A stretch of 64,000 nucleotides of DNA from positions 52,255,187-52,319,186 of the forward strand of contig NC_088301.1 in NCBI RefSeq assembly GCF_032854445.1, given 5' to 3'. The notes under the pieces are model-generated. The model worked only from the letters and a program-made list of their open reading frames with translations, was not told where the DNA came from and ran no database searches. Of the stretch, positions 35,052 to 47,700 are shown piece by piece; the stretch's first letter is position 1; each line of letters begins with the position of its first letter. Both the position numbers and the translations under genes were made by a program. This DNA comes from Liolophura sinensis. Lineage: Eukaryota; Mollusca; Polyplacophora; Chitonida; Chitonidae.

Positions 35052-35937
35052 CTCGATTGATGTACAAGAGATAAGGTGCAAAGATACCAGTACGCAAAAT
35101 GTGGCGACATTATAGGCATTAAGCTGCTGTGTAGAATTCTAACCTAAGATCTACCCTATAGACATTGCCTCGGTATATAGAGAAGGAGACACAAACATTT
35201 TACGCGGTCATCTTGTTTCCCCGTGCATGTATACAAGGAGATCGCATCACGAGTGGCGTATAGTAATTTCTTGCAAAGATATCTTGTCCTATGACACTAA
35301 CGCTCTATTACTGCTGAAAGGTTTTTCAGCTTACTGAAGCAAAGGTTTTTATATGACTTTGAGGCCTGGAAGTCAAGAAATCAACTGTGAAACAACTGTG
35401 ATTTCATGGAATTTCCATCAACTTATTACCGTCTAGCATTCTGAACTGTAATGGTGGTATTTTATGAGAAATTACATGAAGTTATATGTCATTTATTGTT
35501 AATCAAACATTTCACATAATATTTTACCAACATGACACAGCATGGTGAGCAGGTGGGAAAAAATTTCCCATAGAATTATATAAAGATGGTTTACTCTAGT
35601 TTAGCGGTTTGAAAATTTTACCTCAAAAACATGTGGACAATCATGTCAATCATGCTGAGATGGCCTCCAAAACTGATCAAGCCTATACTGATGCCACGAT
35701 ATGACCAGGGCTAGTAGTTATCACACGTCTTAAGACTTAAGTCAAAAATTCAAACACAGCTACAACTAAAATGTTTCACTCTGGAAAGTTTTGACTTTCT
35801 ATTTAAACAGATTTATTACTGCAGAACAATGTACTGCCAATAATTTGAGTCTTTTCGTGTTTTGAATTTGGCTTTTTAAGGACTTGCAATTTATGAGTTA
35901 AGCCTTAAGTTGCTTGGCAAATACGGGCCCGTGCCTC
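35052..35937. other. Non-coding
   Basis: No gene. A half copy of the next element's arm ('cttaagacttaagtcaaaaa') lies near 35730-35750. Confidence 0.5.
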
Positions 35938-36145
35938 GGGATCACAAAGCGATCTTAGGCTTAAGTCAAAATTTCGACCATTAAACTTAGTATGTTCCCT
36001 TTCGTTATTTTAGCTGAAATTTCTTTTACAATAACTTGCCTTGTATTTACGTTATCAAGCAATAATTTTACCTTGTTACATAAGAAATAACAATTTTAAT
36101 GTGATCTGAAGTTTTGACTTAAGTCTAAGATTGCTTCGTGATCCC
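35938..36145. mobile_element. 208-bp MITE-like element with 40-bp terminal inverted repeats
   Basis: The left arm 'gggatcacaaagcgatctta' + 'ggcttaagtcaaaatttcga' (35938-35977) pairs with 36106-36145 ('tctgaagttttgacttaagt' + 'ctaagattgcttcgtgatcc' + c) with a few mismatches. The interior is AT-rich and non-coding. No clear target duplication. Confidence 0.7.
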
Positions 36146-38080
36146 CTGGCCAGGGAGATTGGCCACATGCCTTTGAAGTCAATTTCAAACAAGAAGAACG
36201 GAAGCAATTATGACACAGAGGCTATAGTCCAATGACAATTGATGAACAAAGCAATCGATTTATAATATAGCGTTTTTGGAACTAAAACTATACATAATTT
36301 ACAAAACATGGTGTAGATAATATAAAAGTGCAAAAGAAAATATTTTAGTATATATACTTATGTGTATCATAGTATACGCTCAACTTCCAGCCAACCTGTT
36401 GGTAAATAGAAAATGTTTTGATCTCGTAATTAAGTCATCCGCATTAACGTGTACACACATAGGTGTATACATAAAACTGACCGTCATCGCATAAGTAAAC
36501 AAATTAATCAAATGATTTAACACATATGGTCGATGAAGTCTGTATGGAATAATAGTTTATAAGAGATTCTTAAAACCGCATGAACGGACAATGGAAATGC
36601 TGCCAATGACAAAGAATGCTTGTTCCATTCACTACATGTACCTGAACGTACTTAGTGTACAAATGGTAAATACATGTAAAGTCTGTCGTATCTGTGTGGT
36701 GAGTCTGGTTGTACAGTATGTTGATCAATTAAAGTTCGTTGTCTGTATAGAATAAATAAAAATGTACACTCCATATCTTTATTAACAGTTTGTGATAAAG
36801 CATACTAAACAGGTGGTCAAGGTACATATCGAGGTAAAACAGTTTTTCGAATAACTTCATTAAAACATCCTTACAAGCACATCTTTACTGCAATTATTTT
36901 GCCGCAAATTTTCACTGTAAGATGCAGATTTTACTAATGCGAAAAAAAACTTATGAAATCAGCTCAGAAGAATATATCTACACGTAATGCACATTCCATT
37001 TATCCGTCTGGCAGAATTAAAGCACAGAGCTTTGTCAGTGAATGATTTTCTCCATCTAATATAAATTAAATCGGGCAAGTCCCAATTCTTTGCCTCAACA
37101 GTCATATTTCTTTATCACAGAATATAACGCTTATATCTTAGTATAAGGGATGTGATGTTCCTTGTTTTGACATACCTCGACTGTCTCCTGAGGCTTTGAA
37201 CTGTAGTGATTATTTTCACCAAATATGGACCTATAAATAGTTTATTACAAATAGTTTGGAAATTGAGTTGAGCCTAAGTACATGTGCGGGACCATGTTGT
37301 GTTCCTTTCAACGCAAGAGCTCTGTGTGCGTGGAGCATGAACCATCGCTCTGGAGTGGATCTTCGGTGGATCAGTGTTTTATGTGGAAGTGCTATTAATA
37401 TTCTTCGAAATTATCTGGATCCTGGTGTGTGTGTGTATATATTTCGTAATGGAATTCTCATGGAATACCTTGATACGTGTGGTTAAATTGGAATACCTAA
37501 ATATCAAGTGTGCATCAAAGTGCGTTGTTTTTGGAATTCCTGTGCGATTGCAACATCGCACTGGGCAAATCACTTCTACGTTGTGGAAAGTTACCAATTG
37601 TGGAAAGTGTGTTTCAATTCTTGTGATGGAAATAGGCGGAAAAATATATTTCCAGTGTGTTAAAAGTGTATTAGGCGAAGAGCCTACACTGTTTTCTGTG
37701 TGCTACTCACATGTGGATGTATACCGTTTCTGAGGAATTCGTACCATATGTGGATTTACCTTGGGATTCATGGGAGTTCACCGTGTGTATTTACTGTGTG
37801 TTTGTGAAATTCGTTTGTGGAATTACCATGATGAGTTATTCGCGTAGAGATGACCTTCCAGGATCAAGTGTTTCCAAGTGTTCACTTTGTGGATCGTGCT
37901 AGCCGCCAGGCCACAAGACAGAGAATGGTTCACGTACATGTATATGGCTCTCGTTACCAATTTCCTTACCATTTGTGTTGTACCTGTTAGGTATACATTT
38001 CCTGTGAAAATAGTCACTAGGTTCGCATACACACGACGGTTAGACTGGCGTCGCTTGGAAATAAAACATCCCCTTTATAG
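36146..38080. other. Non-coding; contains a TATA-to-AATAAA unit of unknown nature
   Basis: Between a TATAAATAG box (37232-37240) and an AATAAA (38060-38065) lies about 830 bp of unusually GTG/GGAATT-rich sequence with frames of 60-120 codons on both strands but no known domain. It could be an LTR, a non-coding transcript or chance. I could not find TG...CA ends with a target duplication. Confidence 0.35.
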
Positions 38081-38929
38081 ATGAAGAGAAGAGTTCTGTG
38101 CGATGTGATTGGGGCCACTCAGTATATATATGCGAGACGTTTATTTGAAATGTGCAATCTACTGTGCGGTAATATCATACTGCCTTGAAGTGGCTTCTAA
38201 CATTTTATAGTGGTCCAAAATTATTCATTTTATATATACGTTTAGTGACATCCACCGTTCTTCTGAGTTTATAAAACCATGTAAGAAAAAGTAGAAACGT
38301 CGTCAACACTACTGATACATAGGATCAGGTTTTTTAAACATATACCTTAGTACATACGAACCTGGAAATATACATATCTTTTTGACTCACTCATTAAACG
38401 TAGTTTTTCTTAATTTGTGACTTTATATAGTTGCATCAACCGGCTGGTTGGAAGTTGTCAACTCAGGATTAATAAAACAAACGAGTTAGTAGTATAAGAA
38501 CAGACGTAAACAGAACCAAAAACAATAAACTTAAGAGCCTTTTTGTTGAACGAAAAAAAATAAATAAATATAAAATAAATGGCAAAACAATGACTTTAGC
38601 GCAAATCTAAGTGAAGTTTTTTTCTATTATTTTAGAACAGCCCAGATAATTACCTTCCACTACATTTTCGGATTCATCTTTGATCGTGTTGCCGTTCAAA
38701 ATCGTAATAACCTAATAAGTAATGAGTAAAATAACGAAAAGGTACGAGTCTAGTAGTTGCTAAAAGAACATAATTTGAGCTATTCTTGCTAAATACGCAA
38801 GTATGGATATTTTGGCAAAAAATCTCTTGTGTAGGCTGTTTATATGTTGCCACTTATAGTTCATATATATTCAGGGTGCTACAGATTGCTATTGGTGAAA
38901 TAAGACCCATTTGGACATGGTCTCCGTTC

Positions 38930-39420
38930 AAACTGTTTCCATGCACTGGAAAACATTTCTTAATCACACTGACTAATTAAGTGTGGTCAAATTTCTATCT
39001 CACAGACGAGCATTTAAGGATAATCACATGGACCAATATACATTCATAATAAGGACGAACTTGGGTGGTCAGATTCTAAAATGTAGTCATTAAATTGATT
39101 CAGGATAAATTCATCAAACTGACTCACCAATATTAATCAAATATGCAAGTAGGGTAGTTCGTCAAATTGACCAGTTATTTGTCGACGGAGATAGTCAAAC
39201 TGATTAACGCAAGTTCTTCGAAGTTATTAATTTGCGTTAATCAAAATTCTTTTTCGGTTACGACGATTTTACGATCGTCAAAGTGACCAGAGCGGAAATG
39301 GTTTTCACTTTGTCAGACTGCTTAAGTGCAGGCTTTCAAGGTAAGAAAGTGTACGTAATCAAAGTATTGTCTGGCGAAAGTGACAGCTAACAAAATGACC
39401 TAAGATTCATTTAAACATTT
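38930..39420. repeat. Cryptic repeat zone of GTCAAA/TGAC words
   Basis: Forms such as 'gtcaaattgaccag', 'gtcaaactgatta', 'gtcaaagtgacc' and 'gtggtcaaattt' recur every 25-45 bases. Many are internally palindromic (GTCAAnTTGAC). A similar zone lies at 41580-41860 ('gtcaaattgacgac', 'gtcaaatcgac', 'tttgaccatc'). Confidence 0.5.
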
Positions 39421-39594
39421 GTGACCATTATCTAAGTAATCTATCGTCTCAAACACCTTTTCCCACTCTTAACACCATTCAGTGTTTCAATAGTTCTTTT
39501 AATGCAAGACTACAGAGTTTCCAAACATAGGTAGTATGCTCCGAAAGGACCGGCTTATAGAAATAAAACATTTCATAAGCGTTCAACCCATACC

Positions 39595-39614
39595 AAAAAA
39601 AAAAAAAAAAAAAC
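39595..39614. repeat. A20 tract
   Basis: Twenty A followed by A-rich sequence. No retroposed body was recognised upstream. Confidence 0.8.
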
Positions 39615-41579
39615 AAAGAAGAAAAAAATGAGTGTATTTTCAGTTTTATAATTTTCAATTGTCTACTTGGTGAGGCTTAATTCCATTTTGAGCTCTCTTT
39701 TCCATTAAGAATCCATTAAGAATCTCATAAATCAAACAAACTTCAAAACTTTATCAGAATTAAACTGAATTCAAAACTGCAAGTCACTGTTTACAGGAAA
39801 ATACAGACATATACATGTAACTGTTATGTTGTCATCCCTCTGGTAATCATGGGTAGCCTGGCATGTTTGTGCCAAATTAAAAACACATTTAATTGTTTTA
39901 GTTCAACCAATACACGAGGTGGGATCTTCGTCTTGTCTTGGATATTTAAGATTACTCCCTGGATAACCGAAAGTGTTCAACCCCTTTGGATAGGATATGG
40001 TGAATATGTAGTACAATGCGACTGCAAGAGTGACAGCATTTCATAACACACTCCACCTCACACACAGCCAATTCATCCACAAGCATCTCTGTAAGGCAAT
40101 CCTCGTCTGGATTAAACAATTAAGTATGCACTGTACACAAAGACCGAGTGCATGCTTGAGATCCTCCCGCAACTAAACAAGCCAATGAATCTTAACCTAC
40201 CTTGGTCGTCTCCTCTCAAAAAGGGAGATTTTTTCTCCAAGCATATGTGGTATTAGCATCAGTGCCCCTTCAGCGTTTGCGCCTGTTTACGGGATAGGTA
40301 AAACAAAAATCTTTGAGCGGATGAAATAGAACTGACCATTCGAAAATATAACGGGCACATTTCCAGTACTGCTGACAAGTATCAAGAGTAAACACAAATC
40401 AGAATACCTTATCCACAATGAGACAGTTAAATGCAGTGTAGGCCTATGCGTCTGAAAATGGAGGTTTACCAACTGGTTCATAATGACTAACTACCTGGTC
40501 TTAATGACTGAGTCTTGTAAAAATGAAATTATTTTGGGTATAATTTGTCGTGGTAAAATGGTATTCGTGCCTGGTATTTGTATCAAATGTGTTACGAAAA
40601 TGTTTTGGACACTACGGCTCTGTGAACATATCATTTGTGTGGCAGTTTAGAGTACACTTAAAACAACAACATCGGTAGGTTGGTTACGGAAAAGTTGATA
40701 ATTTTTAACATTTTCTTCAAGTGTGTGGCCATGTGTATGATTTTTAAAAGTATCACTACTGCTCAAACCGTGCTCACATGTCGATTTTGATTGCATGGCC
40801 TTTGTCGCCGTCATGAACCTAACAGTTGAAAAGAGTTATACGTGTTATAGTAATTCTCCCCACTTCACTCGTATGGCCAGCGGCGCTTAATCAGCCTCAG
40901 TTACAAAGTTACGTAATTGTCGTGGTAAAATGGTATTCGATCTCTTAGAGATCTACTTGTTATTGTTATTGTTATTGTTCTGGGGGTTATTTTAGAAATG
41001 CGCGCGCATAGCATTTTGTGATTGCCATCTGGAGGCTATTTCCCATCTTCTCCTCCCCGACGAAATTAAATTTCCACACGTATGAAATTTTGCCTCTGCA
41101 CAGGCGAGGCCGATAACTTCTATTGCATATATATATTGGCTTAGGCTTTATTGAAAAATTCTTGTAAACCGTTACGGCGCTAAACAATAATAAAATAAAT
41201 AAGTAAATGAATTCTTCCATAACTGTCAGTAGAGGTAATCATCGACGACAATGTAATAGTAAATAGTCTCACGTGCCCGGTGAAATCTGGCTTCTTGTCA
41301 GTTTACCACTTCATTCCATTATGACTATACGCGTAAATGCTTAAATATTACAAACTTGTACCCCTAGCACTATGGCTGAAGCACAAACAGAAAGTCCAGT
41401 GATGCTACCTTATAAAGGTCACTGTTTAGTAACACTCAGAGTGTTGTGTTGTCATCAAATTACATAAGGTATCACATGAAATCATCAATAATACAAAAGC
41501 GTGTATTAAAATCCTGTTCATGCATTATTCTACTATATGGACATGTCACTTGTACGATCAGTATTCATGTTGACTAACA

Positions 41580-41860
41580 TTACGGTCGGAAAGACCAGTT
41601 TTAAACTTTTACCAGTTTTTGACACACTTTGACCATCTTAATGTTTGTCAAATCGACTAGAGTTAATTTCGTGTTTAATTTTTTACGAACTTCGGAATGT
41701 TGGATTACTGTAACCTAGTCAAAATTACCTCATAAGCCATAACCGGCTGACTACCCATATCTTAGTCAAATTGACGACTAAATATTTTTGTATGTGATGA
41801 CTACACAGTAGACTAGGTTTTCTGACTCTTCAAAATGACAGTTTTATGACTGTATAGCGC
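41580..41860. repeat. Second GTCAAA/TGAC word zone
   Basis: See 38930-39420. Here the words are sparser and mixed with 'gactaca'/'gacta' forms. Confidence 0.4.
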
Positions 41861-41944
41861 GCCATGCCATTTTCATTTTGTCTCGATATGCTTTTGGTCA
41901 AAGTCTGAGAAACATTCCATAAAATGTGGACAGCCGCACAAGGC

Positions 41945-42205
41945 TATCATCGCATCGTAGTATCGCCCGATGATTCCTGACGCGATAGAATGAAGCAATG
42001 GTACGCTGGTAGGAGACGATGACACAATGCTACGAAGCGATGGCTGGGTGACACAAAGCGATGGCACGATGATATGAAACCATGGTATATAATGACCGTA
42101 ACATTGGATTGATGTCCGGTTAAGAACGTCATCGTACTATCGTTTCACCGTGACATCGCATCGTACCATCGTCCCAGCGCTTCGTACGATGGAACGGTAG
42201 TACGA
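41945..42205. repeat. CATCG/CGATG-rich self-complementary zone
   Basis: Words such as 'catcgcatcgtagtatcg', 'gcgatggcacgatgatatg', 'catcgtactatcg' and 'catcgcatcgtaccatcg' crowd about 260 bp. The left half is mostly CGATG-type and the right half mostly CATCG-type, so it can fold on itself. CpG-rich against AT-rich surroundings. Confidence 0.55.
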
Positions 42206-42576
42206 TGACTGCAAAATGAGTGATACATTACAGCAACGTGTCTTCAGGTGTATCCGTCTTTTAAGTAAACGTTTTTCCGAAACATTCATTATTGGAACAC
42301 AGTAAGCGACATACACACCCAAAAAGTTCCCATCAATCCGTATGCCAACATACGTAAACATAAGCAGGGCTGCATGGTGAGAGAAAGTAAACACAAAAAG
42401 AAAATATATTGTTAAACAATTTTTGAAGAAGGTAACTAATTATGAGCCCCTGAAACCCCTCAGAGGATTCTCCAATTTCATATCTTTAAAATGAAACCAA
42501 ATTCGAATTGTAAATATTTTAAATTTCACAAAGAGTATAAATTTTCTCCCATCAAAGTAGTCGTGTTTTCTTAGAA

Positions 42577-42596
42577 CCCCCCCCCCCCCCCCCCCC
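42577..42596. repeat. C20 tract
   Basis: Twenty C interrupted only at its end by 'accc'. Assembly length is unreliable. Confidence 0.85.
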
Positions 42597-43418
42597 ACCC
42601 TTTATGAGATGGATTAAACCACTTAGGGTGATTTCTGATGTGATTCTGATTCTGTGTTCATTGACTCTGCCACCATCTGTCTACAAACTAAGCACCACTG
42701 ATCTTTTCCCATGCCGGTGCATGGCCACACAGGTCATTTATAACATTTGTGTTTGGGTTTAGTATTTCATTTCAACAGTTAAAGTTTTATGAAAAACGGT
42801 CTAAACAAAACCATTAAGAAGTCAACGTTTCACTTTCCACAGTTGAGTGTGTCGTGCTAGCAATTGGTTTTTCCTCATTCTACTTACACATCTAGCGACA
42901 TTATGAGAAGATTCAAATTGATTTCTTCAGACACTCTGATGAATATGTTTATATAGTTAGGTTGAGCAAACCCCAAGCTTCTAATTAGTCTGACACAAGC
43001 AGAATCGTGCAATAAAAATCTTACTATGCCAGGGAATATACACGTATACATATGTTGCAAGTGAACACGTTTAAAATTGTATGTGTAATTTGTTGTAAGA
43101 GAGTAAACCCTTTCATAGGTAACGCTTTATTGCATGGAGGCCTCTTGCGTTATACAAGGACATGTGTCCTCTATAGCGATTTGATAACGGTACGGGTGAT
43201 ATGTATTCATCCGAAAATCCTTAAAGGAGACGAAAACTTTAAAACATTACACTATAGGCTGAAAAGAGCACATTTTTTTCTATCTGGTGGTGCCTTCCGG
43301 GAAGAGGAGTTCTACCGGAAATGTACCAACTTCACTTCGGCAGTTTCCAACTGCAAATTCTCCTCCTAACACAGAATACTTCGGGACTAGTTGTTAGGCA
43401 AAATGGAGTCGCCCACAG

Positions 43419-43500
43419 TTGCAAGTTAAACTTGCAACCTGCAACATTGTACTGAGATATTACCAACCTTTTCGGCTGCAGTTGGTATATCTCAGTACAA
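43419..43500. ncRNA. Pre-miRNA-like hairpin (or MITE end) with adjacent palindrome
   Basis: TTGTACTGAGATATTACCAA+C (43447-43467) pairs with GTTGGTATATCTCAGTACAA (43481-43500) with one bulged T and a 13-base loop ('cttttcggctgca'). Just upstream, TTGCAAGTT-A-AACTTGCAA (43419-43437) is an exact palindrome around one base. Length and pairing suit a miRNA precursor, but I recognise no known miRNA seed; a MITE remnant is as likely. Strand of transcription unknown. Confidence 0.4.
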
Positions 43501-44541
43501 TTTTTTACAGCATGTTGAGACACAGTTATGACATTTTGTGACAAAAGAATCTACCTACATTTTTAGAGGATTGGTATTCTTACCTCAGTCTTATAATTGT
43601 GTGAACAGCCGTTGTTATGCTCATCAACAAAAACTACATAATGCTATAGCAGTGCCTCCACCTGGCACCGGAAGCATATACAGTTGCAGATGCCCATAAC
43701 ACATGACACTTTACCATGTGATCCTTGTGTAGGAACTATGTGATCAGCATTCCTTAATGAAATTGTTTCAGGTGTTGGTTAGAATCATGCTGGCATACTT
43801 CTGAGAGAGAGGACTGAATTGTATAAAGTATTGTTAGAATAAAGACTGAGACAAAAGGCTTTCTGGTTTTTAATTGCTCGACTCCTTGTCTCATCACCGT
43901 AACCCCAGTGACATTCGGCCGTTGTTCAAGATTTCTTTATTAGTGGTGGAAGTGATGTAAAGTGAACGTAGCGAGTATGGTCTTGGCTGAATTTTTGGTA
44001 TTGCACATTAATTCATTATAATCTTTAATTCGGGAAGTCCTTTCTCAGTTGTTAGCAAATCAGCATCGATTTTTTGTTCCTTAAAAGGTTCATCATGTAA
44101 AGTTTAAAAGGAAATCACAACCATGTATACAATACACGCTTATAAAATTTTAACATATCAATTAGGACGTTATCATCTCTGATACCTGTTCATATCCTGA
44201 GTCTTATTCTCACTTAATCATGTGTGTAAATAACAATATGCCCTTGCTCCCTTACTGCTATGTACTGGGTTTTTCTGCCTAAAAATGTCTAACTACACTA
44301 ACATTTATGTCATGACCCGTTTGGACTCACAGGTAAATGCAAATTGCTTCTATTCATTGAAAGGTTAGATTTTTAAATCGTTTATCTAATGTGACTGAAA
44401 AAGAAGTAAATGTTTTTTTCTTCTGAAAAAAAAAACAACAACTTTATTTGTCATTACCAGTTGGCCACAAGCCTGACCTGCTTACTATTATTATCCTTTA
44501 GAGTTTTGATAACTTTTTCATGCGTTAATTTTTTGTTTCAG

Positions 44542-44742
44542 TCACCTGATGTATTAATTGAAGCTGCATGTTATGTTTTCAATGGCACAGCTCTCCCAAC
44601 TCAAGGCCCCGAAGAGTCCCGTTTATCTTGGACCAGTATTGGAATATGCATGGCTCTGGAAAGGCCATCCGCCCGACACACAGACAATGATGTAAAAAGC
44701 TTACAATTAATTGAACGAGAAACTATTGTTAGGGCTCAGTGA
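44542..44742 (+). CDS. Possible orphan terminal exon
   Basis: A good acceptor ('taattttttgtttcag') precedes 66 codons open to a TGA ('SPDVLIEAACYVFNGTALPT' and on). Composition is less AT-rich than the flanks. No upstream exon with a matching donor was found and no domain is recognised. Confidence 0.2.
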   Translation, partial: SPDVLIEAACYVFNGTALPTQGPEESRLSWTSIGICMALERPSARHTDNDVKSLQLIERETIVRAQ

Positions 44743-47700
44743 GAATGAATACAAAGAAGGGCGGCTTTCATATACCTCATATTTGAAGATGTTCGTGCAT
44801 AGGACACTTGAGACAAATATTATCGGACAAATATGACCCCATAAGTTGAATCCGAAAAAAAAAGTCGAATAAAAGAAAATGTATAATATGTTAAACTGCC
44901 AAAATGGTATTTGAGACGACGATGAAATTGAGATTTCATATATTTGGACATTTAATATTTGCGTTTGTGTCTAACCTAAAAATATTAATGAAGGAGATGA
45001 CCCTAAAAATTTACAGTGTGAAATGCTGTCACCCGAAAAAGGTAAGCCGTTTTAAATGATATGAACTTATAATATGTACGCTCCAAAAAAATGAAAACTA
45101 TACATAACCCGGTTTTTTTTTTTTTTAAAGGGACAAATCCTAATAAACAAGCGAAATTTTTAAGGTCGAGAAAAAAAATTACATAAAGTTCAGATGAAAG
45201 AGTACAAAATGTTTAGTCATAAATGTGGTCTTCAATATTTTCTTTAGATTTTTCTTCAAAGAGAAAAAGAGAGTTGAAAATAATTGTGTACTGGGTGTTT
45301 GGGAGCACCTTTTATATACATGCATATATATATATGTATAATCTTTGTGTAACAGTGTTATAAATGAGAGTGTAACACATGTTTAATAAAAATATTGCAA
45401 AGTATAGCTACAGCTAACAAATATGTTAAACCTGAATTTTGATCATATTTATATTTTTAATATATTTATAAATATTATCATAATTAAGAGTAAAGGCATA
45501 TGTTTGGACTTTAACATTAAATTTACATTCAAATAAATTTATTAGACATGCATCACATACTTATTTAGAGCATTATTAGGCAACGACGATAAATACCAAG
45601 GGTGGTCCCAAATATCCACCATACAAAAATATTTTCAAATACTCTTTTGACCTGAAAAAACAAAAACAAAAAAACAACAACAACAAAATAATAAAGACCA
45701 TATATGCAAATAAGTATTGACTCCCTTTCATCTGACTTTGGCATCATTTTTATGTTTTCCTCTCATATAATGTTAGTATATCGACGGCGGATAAATTAAT
45801 TTAAAATTAATTTAAGTTTATTAAAGCCTGTCCTTACAGGGCCATGAGAAGATTGCTCAGAGACAGTAGTGGAAATAGTGTATGAAGTGAACATAGAAAA
45901 ATTTGTTTTTCACCAACTTAAATTTGTGTTGGTTACGCGATGAAGCTGTACATGACTAATTTCCCAATCACAAGAGATGCATTTAGGCTCAGGGCTGTAT
46001 CTATTATTCACGAGTTTAACAAAGGAGGTAAGTGTGTTAAAAAAATCCCTACTGCTTTTATATGTCTTGTTAGGATTTACGGGCAAAATAAGTTCCTCGG
46101 TACCCTGAGTTTGTGGACAAATTATGCCTGATTGAATGGTAAAAGAAAGCCCAATAAAGTCTGCGATTCATCCCTTCATGAGTGCAAGCATGGATACGAA
46201 GATTCATTGGTCTGGCGGTTCAAGTAATGGAAACATTCAAACGACTCCAGATTCAGTATATGGTGGCCATCTAAATTGCGTCCATGTCGGTATACGGCGG
46301 ATCACTATCCTCCTCAAAAGTGGACGCTATAAGTCACCGTAATATTAAATAAAGTTTTCAAGCTTAGATTAAGATTTGGTTAAAAATGATAGAAGACCAG
46401 GGAGTGAAGGCCTACATGGCAATATTTATACATAGTACAACTAAGAAAGAGATTTTAATACTGCTTTTAATATTTATTTACAACCAAGACAGTGTCCTTT
46501 ATCACAAACAAATGAGCCGATAACTTTATATTACAGGTACATGTATACTCTTCTGGAGTGAGTTAAAGTGTAGACTGATTTCATCACCATGTGGAACTCT
46601 TTTGTTGAACAAAGACAACGATTAAATACGCAGTTTAAAGCGTTTATAAGGAGCATGACCATGACCATAATATAAGCTGTTGACGAAATATGTGTAATTT
46701 ATTTTTTTAGGACAACCGTAAATTTCGAGATGGCGATTTCACCATGAGGCAGGACCAGCTCGAGTGCTGTTTTGTTTTTTTGTAACGGAGAGGATTAAGC
46801 CGGGAAATGACGTTTGGCTGTCGGAAGTATTTCAGGGACTTAACACACTAACATCGCTAATTAAACTCAGACTGAAGTAACTGTTTGGTTACCACATATG
46901 TTTTTATGTAAAAAAGAATAAATGAATGGACACAACAATCATTACCGGACCAAGGGCTGAGGACAGCTTTGTAAGACGGCTGTTGTAACCAAAGTAATGA
47001 ATGATATGAACGAAATGGGAACAGTTAGAGAAAGATGGATGCTATACAAGACAAGCGGTGTAGTGTTGAAGTTTAATGGTTATGTACACTTCAGCATGAT
47101 GTGGAGTATTAGTGAAAGTTTACATAATGAAAATAGATATTGAGAAACATGAATTGCTACAGAAGAACTGTTAGTGGAAATGCTGATATAGTAACATGTT
47201 TGACTTAAGCTCAATCGAACTAGCCAGTCAACCAGCATTAGGGTAGGCCCTAGCCTTTAAGAAGATCAATCTAAGCTCCTAACTGAACATTGATGACCTC
47301 AGCTTAAATAAACCAGTGAGTCAACAAAGTATAGCCTTAAAGAGGATCAGTGTAAGCTATAGCCTGATTGTTGGACTAGAAACAAAACAAAGGTAAAGTT
47401 TTTTTTAGATATTGTTGAGCAGAAAGAAACCTCAATTAAATGACTTGTCCGATGAACATTACTACATATCTCCGCAAACTGTTTTCAGCAGCACTTGGAG
47501 AATATACTGACACATTCGTTGAAGTTCATGGTTCACCGTTTTTACGATTGCTCAGAAGGAACAAGTACTAGTGTATATATACGCAGAATCACTGTATCTT
47601 CTGATCAAGGTAAATACACCAAGAAAGAATTACAAGAAAACATATCATCAGTATGTGATGTTTTTCACAGTTATTTAAAAAAGGAATGCTAAATGAAGAA

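Larger units (their letters stand above)
38081..44500. other. Gene-poor stretch
   Basis: No supported gene. It holds A20 (39595-39614), two zones rich in GTCAAA/TGAC words, a CATCG-rich zone, C20 (42577-42596) and a hairpin, listed separately. 'tgtcgtggtaaaatggtatt' occurs twice (near 40546 and 40919). Confidence 0.5.
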
